DNA of 64,000 nt from Solirubrobacteraceae bacterium (GCA_031177685.1 JAPSGI010000006.1:140955-204954), one strand, 5' to 3'; numbered from the stretch's first letter, positions 1 through 9,537 are shown. The notes: generated from the sequence alone by a model not told the origin. A program made the numbers and translations.

Positions 1-1251
1 AGCCGTCGTGCTCCTCGCGCTCGCGCTGTGGCGCACGCTGGCCGCGCGCCGGCGCCGCGCGCTGAAGCCGTCCTTGTAGCGCAGGATCGGGCGCTCGACC
101 GCGTAGTAGCTGGCGGCTGCGCAGGCCAGCGACAGCGCCAGGACGCAGGCCAGCATCACGACGAACCCCGACCCCAGGCCGGGCAGCCAGCCGGCGGCGC
201 CGCGCTCGGTGAACCACTCCACCCAGCGCGCGTGCCACAGGAAGAGCCCGTACGACACGAGCCCCAGCCAGGCGATCGGGCGCACGGCGAGGACCCGCCG
301 CGGCAGCCCGCCGCGCCGGTCGCCCCAGACGGCCGGGAGCACGAACAGCAACGACGCCGTCCCGTACACCAGGTGCTCGCCCAGGAACTGCGCGCCGGTG
401 CGCACCCCGTACAGCCCGCGCGGGAGGTCGAACGTGTACGACATCACCACGAACAGCCCCGCCGCCGCGATCCAGGGCGCCAGCGGCGCGCGCTCGACCA
501 GCCGCACAGCCGCCGGCATGCGCTCCCGTCCGGACAGCGCCGCGCTGGCGACGGCGAGCCCCATTCCCAGCGCGAACCAGAAGAACGTCCCGGCGATCGT
601 GAACAGCAGGATCGTGCCGGCCTGCTCGTGGTGCACGTACCAGCGCAGGGCGATCGAGGCGAGCGCCAGCACCGCCAGGACGGACAGCTCCACGCGCAGC
701 GTGCGCTCGCGCGACCGTCCGCGCGTCAGGCGCGCCAGGACGAGCGCGTAGAACGGCAGCAGCACGTAGAACGACGCCTCCACGGCCAGCGACCACGCCT
801 GCCCGAGCCCGCCCAGGACCCAGCCCATGTCGTAGTTCTGCACGAACCCGTAGTACGTCCAGCGCGGGCCGGTGAAGGCCAGCCCCGGCCAGATCGCCAG
901 CACGGTCAGCGCGAGCCAGTACGCCGGGACGATCCGCAGCACGCGCCGGCGCGCGTAGTCGCGCACGCGCGGCGCGGGTCGCCCCTCCAGCCGCCCCGCC
1001 ACGAACGGCCGGTAGAGCAGGAAGCCCGAGAGGACGAAGAACAGCGTCACGCCGACGTCCAGGCGCGCGGTCATGGGACCGTAGAAGGCGCTCGTGTTCG
1101 CGCCCGAGGCCAGCCCGACGTGGGTCAGCACGATGGCCAGTGCCGCCAGCCCGCGCAGCGAGTCGAACAGCGGAAAGCGCGGGTTCCCGGGCGGCGGCTT
1201 CAGCGCGTCCGGCGCCGCCTCACGCGAGCGGGCGAGGACCGTCTCGGTCAC
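1..1251 (-). CDS. Acyltransferase 3 family membrane protein (C-terminus cut by window edge)
   Basis: The minus-strand frame opens at GTG 1251 and stays open to base 1, so at least 417 codons are present and the stop lies outside. Residues 29-44 read FDSLRGLAALAIVLTH, the Arg/His signature of membrane O-acyltransferases (OafA/YrhL type). About ten hydrophobic segments follow, and near the window edge there is SYYAVERPILRYK, the typical ending of this family. Such proteins move acyl groups from the cytosol onto sugars, lipids or peptidoglycan. The polysaccharide genes just upstream suggest a surface glycan substrate, which is inference. A CATACT hexamer six bases before the GTG suggests a leaderless message. 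Confidence 0.85.
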   Translation of the reverse strand, partial: MTETVLARSREAAPDALKPPPGNPRFPLFDSLRGLAALAIVLTHVGLASGANTSAFYGPMTARLDVGVTLFFVLSGFLLYRPFVAGRLEGRPAPRVRDYARRRVLRIVPAYWLALTVLAIWPGLAFTGPRWTYYGFVQNYDMGWVLGGLGQAWSLAVEASFYVLLPFYALVLARLTRGRSRERTLRVELSVLAVLALASIALRWYVHHEQAGTILLFTIAGTFFWFALGMGLAVASAALSGRERMPAAVRLVERAPLAPWIAAAGLFVVMSYTFDLPRGLYGVRTGAQFLGEHLVYGTASLLFVLPAVWGDRRGGLPRRVLAVRPIAWLGLVSYGLFLWHARWVEWFTERGAAGWLPGLGSGFVVMLACVLALSLACAAASYYAVERPILRYKDGFSARRRRAASVRHSASARSTTA

Positions 1252-1257
1252 GCGCGC

Positions 1258-1263
1258 AGTATG
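1258..1263 (-). promoter_or_regulatory. -10 hexamer CATACT of the acyltransferase gene
   Basis: CATACT on the minus strand ends six bases before GTG 1251. The same hexamer and spacing recur before other genes of this window, consistent with a leaderless transcript. No clear -35 is seen. Confidence 0.5.
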
Positions 1264-1278
1264 CCGTCCACCCACGGT

Positions 1279-1313
1279 GTGGACTTGACCGCGATATGGG
1301 CGGCTAAGTCCAC
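1279..1313. repeat. Imperfect palindrome, copy 1
   Basis: Arms GTGGACTT and AAGTCCAC enclose a 19-base centre with further GC pairing (CCGC/GCGG). The same 35-base element occurs at 43048-43082 in inverted orientation with only two differences. This copy begins six bases after the TAA of the methyltransferase gene and lies before the acyltransferase start. It could be a hairpin terminator-like element or a REP-type repeat; it has no U-tract. Confidence 0.75.
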
Positions 1314-1319
1314 AGCGCC

Positions 1320-2060
1320 TTAGTACGGCCAGGTGGAGGACCCGAGCGCGCGGGCTACGCGGCGCAGGCGCATTGTCAACGCGGCCTTGATCCCGAGGTT
1401 GCGCGCGAACCACGGCAGCTGCGCGAGCTGGCGGACGAGGTTGCGTCGCCGCTCGCGCCCGCGCAGCGGCTCGCGGCGGTACTCCGCGAGGCTGCGCGAG
1501 CGCCCGGCGTAGCGCCACTCGGGCGACCGGAACAGCAGCCGCGCGAGCGCGAGCGTCACGCCGACGGACGAGAACGCGTCGTGGACGAGCATCGTCCCGG
1601 CCGGCGCCACGCGGGCGCCCCAGCGCTCGAGGTCGGCGCGGGCGGGCCCGTAGCGGTGGGCGGCGTCGACGTAGAGCAGCGCGACGTCCCCCTCGACCGC
1701 GTCCAGCGCGTCCTGGGAGGGCCGGCGCACGTGGCGCACGCGCTCCGATACGCCCGCGCGGCGCAGGTTCTCCACGAACGCGCGGTGGTCGGCCTCGCCG
1801 GCGGCGCCACTGCCGCGGATCTCCCGCGGGCCGCGGTCGTTGCCCGCGTGCGGGTCGATCGCCACGATCTCGACGCCCTCCGGCGCCGCGGTGGCCAGCA
1901 CGATCGCGGAGCGCCCCCGGTAGGACCCGATCTCCACGATCCGGTCGCCGGGGCGCAGCGCGGCGGCCCGCTCCCACAGCCGGCCGGCCTGGTCGTCGCT
2001 GAGCCAGCCCTCCACCCCCTCGGCCGCCGTGAGGGCATCGGCGAGAGTTGGGCCGGTCAT
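1320..2060 (-). CDS. SAM-dependent methyltransferase (Methyltransf_24 type)
   Basis: A 246-residue class I methyltransferase. VEIGSYRGRSAIVLA (roughly residues 42-57) is the SAM-binding glycine loop, AIDPHAG is the acidic strand-2 motif, and LLYVDAAHRY together with MLVHDAF are hallmarks of the Methyltransf_24 group often found in polysaccharide loci. The ATG overlaps the stop of the upstream glycosyltransferase-flippase gene by four bases (ATGA), so the two are probably translationally coupled. A role in methylating a sugar or lipid of the same exported glycan is inference. The C-terminal 60 residues are basic and lack recognisable motifs. Confidence 0.85.
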   Translation of the reverse strand: MTGPTLADALTAAEGVEGWLSDDQAGRLWERAAALRPGDRIVEIGSYRGRSAIVLATAAPEGVEIVAIDPHAGNDRGPREIRGSGAAGEADHRAFVENLRRAGVSERVRHVRRPSQDALDAVEGDVALLYVDAAHRYGPARADLERWGARVAPAGTMLVHDAFSSVGVTLALARLLFRSPEWRYAGRSRSLAEYRREPLRGRERRRNLVRQLAQLPWFARNLGIKAALTMRLRRVARALGSSTWPY

Positions 2061-4417
2061 GGCAGCGCCGGGGCCGGGCGGCGGGGCCGGCGCAGGGAAA
2101 GGGCGAGCATTCCGCCGGCCGCCAGGCACTGGAGCGCCAGCACCAGCGTGGCCAGCCCGACCAGGCCGGTCCCGGCGTTGGTCAGCAGGAACGGCTCGAT
2201 CGCCGCGACCACCGCCAGCAGCCACATGAACGCGTACCGCTCGATGGCGAGCATGTACTGCACCGCCAGCGACGCCACCGCGAGCAGCGTCATCGCCAGT
2301 CCGAGCACGATCAGCGCTCCGTTCGCGGCGGAGACGTCCACGTCGAAGCCCGCCTTCAGGACGAATGCCGGCACCGCGGCGTAGACCGCGAGCATCGGCG
2401 CGGCCACCAGCGCGACGATCGCCAGCGCGCGCCCCAGCACGCCGCGCGGGTTCAGGCCCGCCTGGGCGCGGCGCGCCGCCTCGGGTACGAGGTAGTAGGC
2501 CAGGCCGATCCCCACCCAGATCACCACCTTGGCCGCCACCGCCGCGGCGGCGTACGCGCCGGCCTCTTCGCCCCCCACGCGGTGCTTGACGATGATCACG
2601 TCGATGTTCTGCAGCACCGCGACGAGGGTGAGGCCGAGCACCGGCGCCCACGCGCCCGTCACCAGGCGGTCGAAGCGCCGCGTCCGGGCGCCCGGCTCCG
2701 GCGGGCCCAGGCGCCGGCGCAGCACCCAGCCCAGCACCAGCGCCGCGGTCAGCATCGACAGCGGCGAGGCGACGTACGCGCCCGTGACGCCCAGCCCGCC
2801 GCCCACCAGGAGCAGCCCGAGCGCCAGGCGCCCGAGCGCCTCCAAGATCACGCTCAGCCCCGCCGCGCGGTAGGCGCGCAGCCCCTGCAGCATCCCGCGC
2901 TCGATCGACAGCGCGAGCCAGGCCACGCCGGTCGCGGGGACCGCTGCCGCCGCCCACACCTCGTCGTCCACCCCGATCGCCGCGGCGAGCGGCTCGCGCA
3001 GCAGGACCCCCACGGCGGCGAGCGCCAGCAGCCAGGCGCCGAGCTCCAGGGCCCAGCGCCGGTGCGTCGCGGACAGGCGCCCGCCCTCCCCGAGGCGTCC
3101 CAGCGCCGTCTCGCGGGCCGAGGCGACCTGCAGCGCCAGCCCCGGCACCGAGAGGATGAGGAAGGTCGACACCAGTGCCGCGAGCGACCCGTAGCCGGCC
3201 GTGCCGAGGATCCGCGCGAAGACGACGGTGAACAGCAGCGAGATGACGTTCGCGGCCATCGTCGCCGCCGCCAGTCCCAGCGCCTTCGCGGTCTCCGAGC
3301 GCGCGAGCTCGCCGCGCAGCCGCTGGCGCTCGGCGGTGCTCTCCTTCTCCAGCACGTGGAGGTTCTCGGCCGCCGTGCGGTCCCACGTGAACGTGCGGGC
3401 GCGCTCGCGCGCCGCGTCGCCCAGCCGCCGGCGCAGCCCCCCGTCCGCGACCAGCTCGCGCACGCGCTCGGCCTGCTCGGGGACCGTGTCGGCCAGTGCC
3501 CCGGTCTCGCCGTCCACGATCGCCTCGGGCAGGCCGCCCACGCGCAGTGCCGCGCTCGGGGTCCCGCAGGCGGCGGCCTCCATCACGGTCAGGCACCAGC
3601 CCTCGGCCGAGGAGGCGGTCAGCGCCACCCAGGCGCGCCCGAACAGCTCGACCTTGCGCTGCTCGTCCACGAACCCGTGCAGGGTCACGCGCTCGCGCAG
3701 GCCGCGGCGGTCGATCTCGGCCTCCAGCGCCGGCCGATGGTCGCCGTCGCCGGCGATCTCCAGGCGCGCGCCCGGGACCGCCTCCAGCACGTCGAGCACG
3801 TACTCGACGCGCTTGTAGCGCTTCAGGCGCCCCAGGTACAGGAGCGTGGGCTCGGCCGCCTCCGGGCCGGGATGGAACTGCTGTCCCTCCACGCCGTTGT
3901 AGACGACGTCGATGCGGTCCTCGGGGACGCCCAGCGCGACGAGGTCCTCGCGCGCCGCGCGCGAGACCGTGGTGAACGGCGTGGCGCGGTACAGGAACCG
4001 CAGCGGCAGCGTCTCCAGCAGCAGCGCCGCCACGGCGCCCCGGCGCCCCAGCTCCTCCGCGTACATCCGCCGGTGGACGTGGTGGACGAGCGCCACGCGG
4101 GGCGTGCGCAGCCACAGCGGCGTGAAGAAGGGGATGCCGTTGACCACCTCCAGCGTGACGTCGGCGTCGCGCGCCAGCTTGCGCCGCCACACCAGCCAGG
4201 CGGCGCGGGGGAAGACCGTCAGCCGCGTGCCCACGCGGTGCAGCTCCAGGTGCTCGTCGAGGCGCTCGTAGGGCCGCGCGCCGTCGTAGGAGCCGGCCAC
4301 CACGGTGACCCGGTGGCCCCACGCCACCCAGCGCGAGACCTGGCCGAACAGGTTCGTGCCGGTCCCGCCGGCCTGGGGGTGGGTCCAGTCGCGGTCGACC
4401 AGCACCAGGACGTGCAT
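2057..4417 (-). CDS. Glycosyltransferase family 4 fused to a polysaccharide flippase
   Basis: One 786-residue reading frame joins two activities. Residues 1 to about 365 form a GT-B glycosyltransferase: QAGGTGTNLFGQ near the N-terminus, LLYLGRLKRYKRVEYV at the start of the donor domain, and the acidic EGWCLTVMEAAACGTPSA donor-site motif. From about residue 375 to the end there are roughly twelve hydrophobic segments of the Wzx/MATE-like flippase fold (for example FARILGTAGYGSL and LQNIDVIIVKHRVG). No frame break is visible between the halves. The enzyme would sit at the inner membrane, adding a sugar and helping move a lipid-linked glycan outward. Start ATG 4417 is seven bases after TACCGT. 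Confidence 0.88.
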   Translation of the reverse strand: MHVLVLVDRDWTHPQAGGTGTNLFGQVSRWVAWGHRVTVVAGSYDGARPYERLDEHLELHRVGTRLTVFPRAAWLVWRRKLARDADVTLEVVNGIPFFTPLWLRTPRVALVHHVHRRMYAEELGRRGAVAALLLETLPLRFLYRATPFTTVSRAAREDLVALGVPEDRIDVVYNGVEGQQFHPGPEAAEPTLLYLGRLKRYKRVEYVLDVLEAVPGARLEIAGDGDHRPALEAEIDRRGLRERVTLHGFVDEQRKVELFGRAWVALTASSAEGWCLTVMEAAACGTPSAALRVGGLPEAIVDGETGALADTVPEQAERVRELVADGGLRRRLGDAARERARTFTWDRTAAENLHVLEKESTAERQRLRGELARSETAKALGLAAATMAANVISLLFTVVFARILGTAGYGSLAALVSTFLILSVPGLALQVASARETALGRLGEGGRLSATHRRWALELGAWLLALAAVGVLLREPLAAAIGVDDEVWAAAAVPATGVAWLALSIERGMLQGLRAYRAAGLSVILEALGRLALGLLLVGGGLGVTGAYVASPLSMLTAALVLGWVLRRRLGPPEPGARTRRFDRLVTGAWAPVLGLTLVAVLQNIDVIIVKHRVGGEEAGAYAAAAVAAKVVIWVGIGLAYYLVPEAARRAQAGLNPRGVLGRALAIVALVAAPMLAVYAAVPAFVLKAGFDVDVSAANGALIVLGLAMTLLAVASLAVQYMLAIERYAFMWLLAVVAAIEPFLLTNAGTGLVGLATLVLALQCLAAGGMLALSLRRPRRPAPALP

Positions 4418-4424
4418 CGCGGGG

Positions 4425-4430
4425 ACGGTA
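4425..4430 (-). promoter_or_regulatory. -10 hexamer TACCGT for the glycosyltransferase-flippase gene
   Basis: TACCGT on the minus strand is followed by seven bases and ATG 4417. It lies in the 44-base divergent gap shared with the LARTG protein gene and fits a leaderless start. Confidence 0.4.
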
Positions 4431-4446
4431 GCGCCGCCGTCTGCTC

Positions 4447-4452
4447 TATGGT
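4447..4452 (+). promoter_or_regulatory. -10 hexamer TATGGT for the LARTG protein gene
   Basis: TATGGT lies nine bases before ATG 4462 on the plus strand, in the same short divergent gap. Confidence 0.4.
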
Positions 4453-4461
4453 TCGCCTTCG

Positions 4462-4830
4462 ATGGTCGCGCCGCGCCGCATCGCCGCCCTCGCCGCCGCG
4501 CTCTCCCTGGCGCTCCCCGCGGGAGCCCTTGCGCAGGGGGCGGGCGAGACCCAGTACTCGGACCCCTTCGAGGAGGAGCAGGCGTCCTCCGGAGGCGGCG
4601 GCGACAGCGGCTCGAGCTCGGGCTCCGGCACGGGCGCGGGCGGCGGCGGCGAGCTGTCCACGACGCCGCCGGACGACGGCACGAGCGAGTCGCAGGCGGC
4701 CCGCACCCGCACGCCCGACGGCGAGCTGGCGCGCACGGGCGCGGAGCCCGGACTGATCGCGCTGCTCGGCGCGGGCTTCATCCTCACCGGCGCCGGCCTG
4801 CGGGTCCGCGTGCGCCGGCCGCTTGCCTGA
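4462..4830 (+). CDS. Small exported protein with LARTG cell-surface anchor
   Basis: A 122-residue protein with a clear signal peptide (residues 1 to about 24, ending near ALAQ), a low-complexity Gly/Ser/Pro/Glu middle, then LARTG, a hydrophobic segment (LIALLGAGFILTGAG) and a basic tail (RVRVRR). This order matches sortase-dependent LPXTG proteins with Ala in place of Pro. No sortase gene is in the window. The protein may be wall-anchored or simply a bitopic membrane protein. Its stop overlaps the TTG of tsaE by eight bases, placing it at the head of that operon. No catalytic domain is visible and its function is unknown. Confidence 0.75.
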   Translation: MVAPRRIAALAAALSLALPAGALAQGAGETQYSDPFEEEQASSGGGGDSGSSSGSGTGAGGGGELSTTPPDDGTSESQAARTRTPDGELARTGAEPGLIALLGAGFILTGAGLRVRVRRPLA

Positions 4831-5233
4831 GCGCTCCGACGGCCCCGCGGCGACCGAAGCCGCCGGCGCGCGCCTCGTGCAGACGCTGCGCCCCGGGGAC
4901 GTCGTGCTGGTCTCCGGCGAGCTGGGCGCCGGCAAGACGACGTTCGTGCGCGGCGCCGCGCGCGCCCTCGGGGTGGAGGGCCCGATCACCAGCCCCACGT
5001 TCACGATCGGTCGCCGCTACGCCGGGCGGGTCCCCGTGTCGCACCTCGACCTGTACCGCCTAGAGGGGTTGGAGGACGAGGACCCGGCGCTGCTGGCCGA
5101 CTACCTGACCCCGGACGCCATCGCCTTCGTGGAGTGGCCGGAACGCGCCGGCACGCAACTGCCCGCCACCGTGCACGTGCGCCTCGAGCACGCCGGCGGC
5201 GACCGGCGCCGCATCGAGGTCCGCCAGCCGTGA
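4823..5233 (+). CDS. tsaE: tRNA t6A biosynthesis ATPase TsaE
   Basis: A 136-residue P-loop protein. GELGAGKTTFVRG is the Walker A motif, SPTFTI and HLDLYRL are family signatures, and FVEWPERAG is the characteristic C-terminal block of TsaE (YjeE). It works with TsaB and TsaD to transfer threonylcarbamoyl to A37 of ANN-decoding tRNAs. The TTG start overlaps the end of the LARTG gene; its stop overlaps the GTG of tsaB (GTGA). The length is usual for the family. Confidence 0.93.
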   Translation: MPERSDGPAATEAAGARLVQTLRPGDVVLVSGELGAGKTTFVRGAARALGVEGPITSPTFTIGRRYAGRVPVSHLDLYRLEGLEDEDPALLADYLTPDAIAFVEWPERAGTQLPATVHVRLEHAGGDRRRIEVRQP

Positions 5234-5937
5234 TCGTCCTCGGCCTGGACACCGCGACGCCGGCGACGGTCGTGGGCCTGCTGCGCGCCGACGGCGTGGC
5301 CTTCGAGGGCCGCCACGATCCCGCCGCAGGCGAGCGGCCGGGGCACGCCACGCGGCTGCTGGGGCTGGTGGACGAGGTGCTGGCGTCCGCCGGCGTGCGG
5401 CTGGACGAGGTCACCCGAATCGCCGCCGGCGTCGGCCCCGGCTCCTTCACCGGCCTGCGCATCGGGATCGCCACCGCACGCGGACTCGCGCAGGCGACCG
5501 GCGCCGAGCTCGTCGGCGTGAGCACCCTGCGCGCGCTGGCCGTGGGCGCGGCCGGGCAGGACCGGCCGGTCGCCGCGATCCTCGACGCGCGGCGCGGAGA
5601 GGTGTTCGCCGCGGCGTGGATCGGGGACACAGAGGTCATGTCCCCCGCAGCGGTGGCCCCGGAGACGCTCGCCGAGGCTTTGGACGCGCTGGCGCGGCCC
5701 GCCCCCCGGTCAGGGGGCGCTTCCGCCCCGCCCCCGCTGGCGATCGGCGACGGGGCGCTACGATTTCGCGACGAGCTGGAACCGGCCGGGGCGGACATCC
5801 CGCCGGACGACGACCCGCTCCATCGGGTGGCCGGGCGGCACGTGTGCCACCTCGGCGCCAGGGCGGAGCCGGCCGGGACGGACGCCGTCGTGCCGGACTA
5901 CCTCCGCCTCCCCGACGCGGAGGCGCGCAAGCCATGA
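5230..5937 (+). CDS. tsaB: tRNA t6A biosynthesis protein TsaB
   Basis: A 235-residue ASKHA-fold protein. It opens with VIVLGLDTATPATVVGL and carries GVGPGSFTGLRIGIATARGLA around residues 67-87, split here only as the diagnostic block GPGSFTGLRIG. TsaB is the non-catalytic partner that scaffolds TsaD and TsaE. The GTG start gives a four-base overlap with tsaE, and the stop overlaps the ATG of rimI. A longer upstream frame exists but would run through tsaE, so GTG 5230 is preferred. Confidence 0.92.
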   Translation: MIVLGLDTATPATVVGLLRADGVAFEGRHDPAAGERPGHATRLLGLVDEVLASAGVRLDEVTRIAAGVGPGSFTGLRIGIATARGLAQATGAELVGVSTLRALAVGAAGQDRPVAAILDARRGEVFAAAWIGDTEVMSPAAVAPETLAEALDALARPAPRSGGASAPPPLAIGDGALRFRDELEPAGADIPPDDDPLHRVAGRHVCHLGARAEPAGTDAVVPDYLRLPDAEARKP

Positions 5938-6457
5938 GCACGCCCGAGACCGTCACGCCCGCCACCTCCCCGCTGGAGATCCGCCGGCTGTCCTACTCGG
6001 ACCTGCCGCAGGTCATCGCGATCGAGCGGCGCTCCTTCCCCACGCCGTGGTCGCTGGCCATGTTCGTGCTGGAGCTGAGCAAGCCCTCCGGCGTCTGCCT
6101 GGCCGCCACGCTGGACGGCGAGCTGGCCGGCTACCTGGTCTGCTCGCGCTACGACCGCGTCTGGCACGTGATGAACGTCGCCGTGGACCCCGACCGCCGC
6201 CGCGAGGGCATCGCCGCGTCGCTGATCGATCGGCTGCTGGAGTCCACCGACGGCGACGCGTCGCAGTACACGCTCGAGGTGCGCCAGTCCAACGACGGCG
6301 CGATCGCGCTGTACGAGCGCTTCGGGTTCCGCGCCGCGGGAACGCGCCGGCGCTATTACCAGGACAACGGCGAGGACGCGCTCATCATGTGGCGCACGCC
6401 GGCCACGCTGAACGGCTCGCTCGCGGACGTGCCGAACGCGGTCCGGCTGCCGGGCCG

Positions 6458-6461
<4 letters not shown>
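5934..6461 (+). CDS. rimI: Ribosomal protein alanine N-acetyltransferase RimI
   Basis: A 175-residue GNAT acetyltransferase. VAVDPDRRREGIAASLIDRL is the acetyl-CoA binding motif A; LEVRQSNDGAIALYERFGF and the YYQDNGEDALIM block are characteristic of RimI, which acetylates the N-terminus of ribosomal protein S18. It lies between tsaB and tsaD, the usual place in actinobacteria. ATG 5934 overlaps the tsaB stop (ATGA), and its own stop overlaps the TTG of tsaD. Confidence 0.92.
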
Positions 6462-7440
<979 letters not shown>

Positions 7441-7444
<4 letters not shown>

Positions 7445-7692
7445 TCCCGCAGGTGACGCTCTACGGCCGTCCCGAGTGCCATCTGTGCGACGACGCCCGC
7501 GCCGTCCTGCAGCGCGTGCGCGCCGACACGCCGTTCGAGCTGCGCGAGCGCGACATCGAGGCCGACGACGACCTGTTCCGGCGCTACCTGGAGCGCATCC
7601 CGGTCGTCGCGATCGACGGCGAGGAGGCCTTCGAGCTGTTCGTGGACGAGGCGGAGCTGCGGCGGCGGCTCGCTATTGTGAGACGCCGATGA
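7441..7692 (+). CDS. Glutaredoxin-like protein (DUF836 type)
   Basis: An 83-residue thioredoxin-fold protein. It opens with a beta strand (QVTLYGRPEC) followed by CHLCDDAR, a CxxC redox site at about residues 13-16, and ends with RIPVVAIDGEEAFELFV, the cis-Pro strand. Length and spacing fit glutaredoxin-like DUF836 proteins. It sits between tsaD and rex with four-base overlaps on both sides; co-transcription with the NADH/NAD+ sensor Rex suggests a redox role, but its partner is unknown. Confidence 0.85.
7674..7679 (+). promoter_or_regulatory. Possible internal -10 TATTGT upstream of rex
   Basis: TATTGT lies nine bases before ATG 7689, inside the end of the glutaredoxin gene. It contains TTGTGA, one half of the usual Rex operator, but no matching second half-site is present nearby, so autoregulation is only a weak possibility. 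Confidence 0.25.
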
Positions 7693-8375
7693 GCGATCTG
7701 GCCTACCGCAGCGAGACGGGCGCCGCCGCGGCCACGGACGGCAACGGCGCGGGCACGCCCGAGCGCCTGTCGCTGGGCGTCGCGGCGCGGCTCTCGCGCT
7801 ACCTGCAGGTGCTCACGCAGGCCCGCAAGATGGGCAAGGAGACGATCTCCTCCCAGGAGCTGTCGGACTACACGCACGTCAACTCGACCCAGATCCGGCG
7901 CGACCTCTCCGGCTTCGGCAAGTTCGGCAAGCGCGGCGTCGGCTACAACGTCGACTCGCTCGTCGCGCAGATCCGCAAGATCCTGCGCACCGCCGGCCAG
8001 CACAACATCGGCCTGTTCGGCGCCGGCCACCTGGGCACCGCGATCGCCTCGTCGGAGATCTTCGCCGACCACGGCTTCCGCATCGTCGCCGTGTTCGACG
8101 CCGACGCCGACAAGGTGGGCGCCCAGGTCGGCAACCTGACCGTCCGCCACACCGCCGAGCTCAGCGGGGTGGTGGAGGAGGAGGACATCGTCGTGGCGGT
8201 CCTCGCGGTCCCCAACGCCGCGGCGCAGAGCCTGGCCGACGAGCTGGTGGACGCGGGCGTGAAGATCATCTTCAACTACTCGGAGGCGCTCATCCAGGTG
8301 CCGCCCGAGGTCACCGTGCACACGTCCAGCCCGGCCGTAGACCTGCTCTACGCGCTCTACTTCTACCTGACCTGA
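7689..8375 (+). CDS. rex: Redox-sensing transcriptional repressor Rex
   Basis: A 228-residue Rex. The N-terminal winged helix carries LSRYLQVL, TISSQELSDYTHVNSTQIRRDLSGF (recognition region; given here as a block around residues 57-80) and GKRGVGYNV. The NADH-binding Rossmann part has LFGAGHLGTAIA, and a C-terminal helix ending LLYALYFYLT provides domain swapping. Rex senses NADH/NAD+ and usually represses respiratory genes; no target operator was found in the window. ATG 7689 overlaps the stop of the preceding gene. About 40 N-terminal residues before the DNA-binding fold are low complexity. Confidence 0.95.
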   Translation: MSDLAYRSETGAAAATDGNGAGTPERLSLGVAARLSRYLQVLTQARKMGKETISSQELSDYTHVNSTQIRRDLSGFGKFGKRGVGYNVDSLVAQIRKILRTAGQHNIGLFGAGHLGTAIASSEIFADHGFRIVAVFDADADKVGAQVGNLTVRHTAELSGVVEEEDIVVAVLAVPNAAAQSLADELVDAGVKIIFNYSEALIQVPPEVTVHTSSPAVDLLYALYFYLT

Positions 8376-8391
8376 CCCGGGCGGGTCTCAC

Positions 8392-9537
8392 GTGGCCCTC
8401 GACCTCTTCCGCGCGCGCGAGACCTTCGACTCCTCCACCGACTTCACCGTCGGGATCGAGGAGGAGTTCCACCTGCTGGACCCCGCCACGCTGCGCCTCG
8501 TGCCGCGCTTCGAGGAGCTGCAGGCGGCGGCGCGCGAGGACCCGGTGCTCGCCGAGTCGGTGGCCGGGGAGCTGATCTCCAGCGAGATCGAGATCCGCTC
8601 CGGGCGCGGCGAGGACATCCACGACGCGCTCGCGCGCCAGCGCGACCGGCGCCGGCGCCTGTTCGCGCTGGCCGGCGAGCGGGGCGTGGCGCTCGGCGCC
8701 ACCGGCACGAGCCCGCTGTCTGACTACCGCGACCAGCGGATCATCGACACCGAGCACTACCGCCGGCTCGACGAGGAGCTGCGCTACGTCGCCTGGCGCA
8801 ACAACACCTGGTCGCTGCACGTTCACGTGGGGGTCGGCGGCGCCGACCGCGCGGTGCGGGTGTGCGACCGCCTGCGCCCCGTGCTGCCGCTGCTGCTGGC
8901 CGTCTCCGCCAGCTCGCCGTACGTCGACGGTCGCGACTCGGGTCTGCACAGCGGGCGCAGCGAGATCTTCACGCGCACGTTCCCCCGCTGCGGGGTCCCC
9001 GACGCGTTCGGGTCGTGGGACGCCTTCGCGGAGTACCTGCGCGTGCTGGAGCGGACGAACTCGATCATCGAGTTCACGCAGGTGTGGTGGTCGATTCGCC
9101 CGCACATCGGGTTCGGGACCGTGGAGGTGCGGATCTGCGACGCCCAGAGCACCGCCGGCGAGTCCGAGGCGCTGGCCGGGCTGATGGTCGCCTGCGTCGC
9201 CCAGGCCGCCCGCGACGAGGACGAGGGCGCCCCGCTCGACGACCTCCCGCCGCGCCTGGTGGAGGAGAACGTGTGGCGCGCCATCCGCTACGGCCAGGAC
9301 GGTCGGCTGATCGACTTCGCGCGCCTGGAGGAGTACCCGTCGCGCGAGGCGTCGACCCGGCTGCTGGAGTGGACCGCGCCCGTGCGCGCCGAGCTGGGAA
9401 TCGAGCCGGCGTTCCCCGAGCTCAACGGCGCGCAGCGCCAGCGCCGCCTGATCGACACGGGGGCGCCGCCCGCGGAGGTCTTCGCGGCCACGGTGCGCGA
9501 GACTGCGCAGACGTACGCGACGGAGGTGGTGGCATGA
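8392..9537 (+). CDS. Carboxylate-amine ligase, glutamate-cysteine ligase family 2 (YbdK type)
   Basis: A 381-residue GCS2-family enzyme. GIEEEFHLLD near residue 22, SSEIEIRSG, NNTWSLHVHVGVG (about residues 138-150), SARTF-like IFTRTFPRCG and WWSIRPHIGFGTVEVRICD are the ordered motifs. Members ligate glutamate to cysteine or a similar amine with ATP; in actinobacteria related proteins include EgtA-like enzymes, but the substrate here cannot be read from sequence. GTG 8392 follows rex by 16 bases. The stop overlaps the ATG of the DUF1844 gene. Confidence 0.85.
   Translation: MALDLFRARETFDSSTDFTVGIEEEFHLLDPATLRLVPRFEELQAAAREDPVLAESVAGELISSEIEIRSGRGEDIHDALARQRDRRRRLFALAGERGVALGATGTSPLSDYRDQRIIDTEHYRRLDEELRYVAWRNNTWSLHVHVGVGGADRAVRVCDRLRPVLPLLLAVSASSPYVDGRDSGLHSGRSEIFTRTFPRCGVPDAFGSWDAFAEYLRVLERTNSIIEFTQVWWSIRPHIGFGTVEVRICDAQSTAGESEALAGLMVACVAQAARDEDEGAPLDDLPPRLVEENVWRAIRYGQDGRLIDFARLEEYPSREASTRLLEWTAPVRAELGIEPAFPELNGAQRQRRLIDTGAPPAEVFAATVRETAQTYATEVVA

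Noticed and set aside
28..1323. Plus-strand frames across the first 1.3 kb
   Set aside because: The minus strand here encodes a convincing acyltransferase running off the left edge; the plus frames show no family features.
5700..5740. Strong GC palindrome inside tsaB
   Set aside because: Lies within coding sequence of a Gly/Ala/Pro-rich linker and is explained by codon bias; no U-tract.
7674..7695. Rex operator upstream of rex
   Set aside because: Only one half-site, TTGTGA, is present; no TCACAA-type partner at the right spacing.
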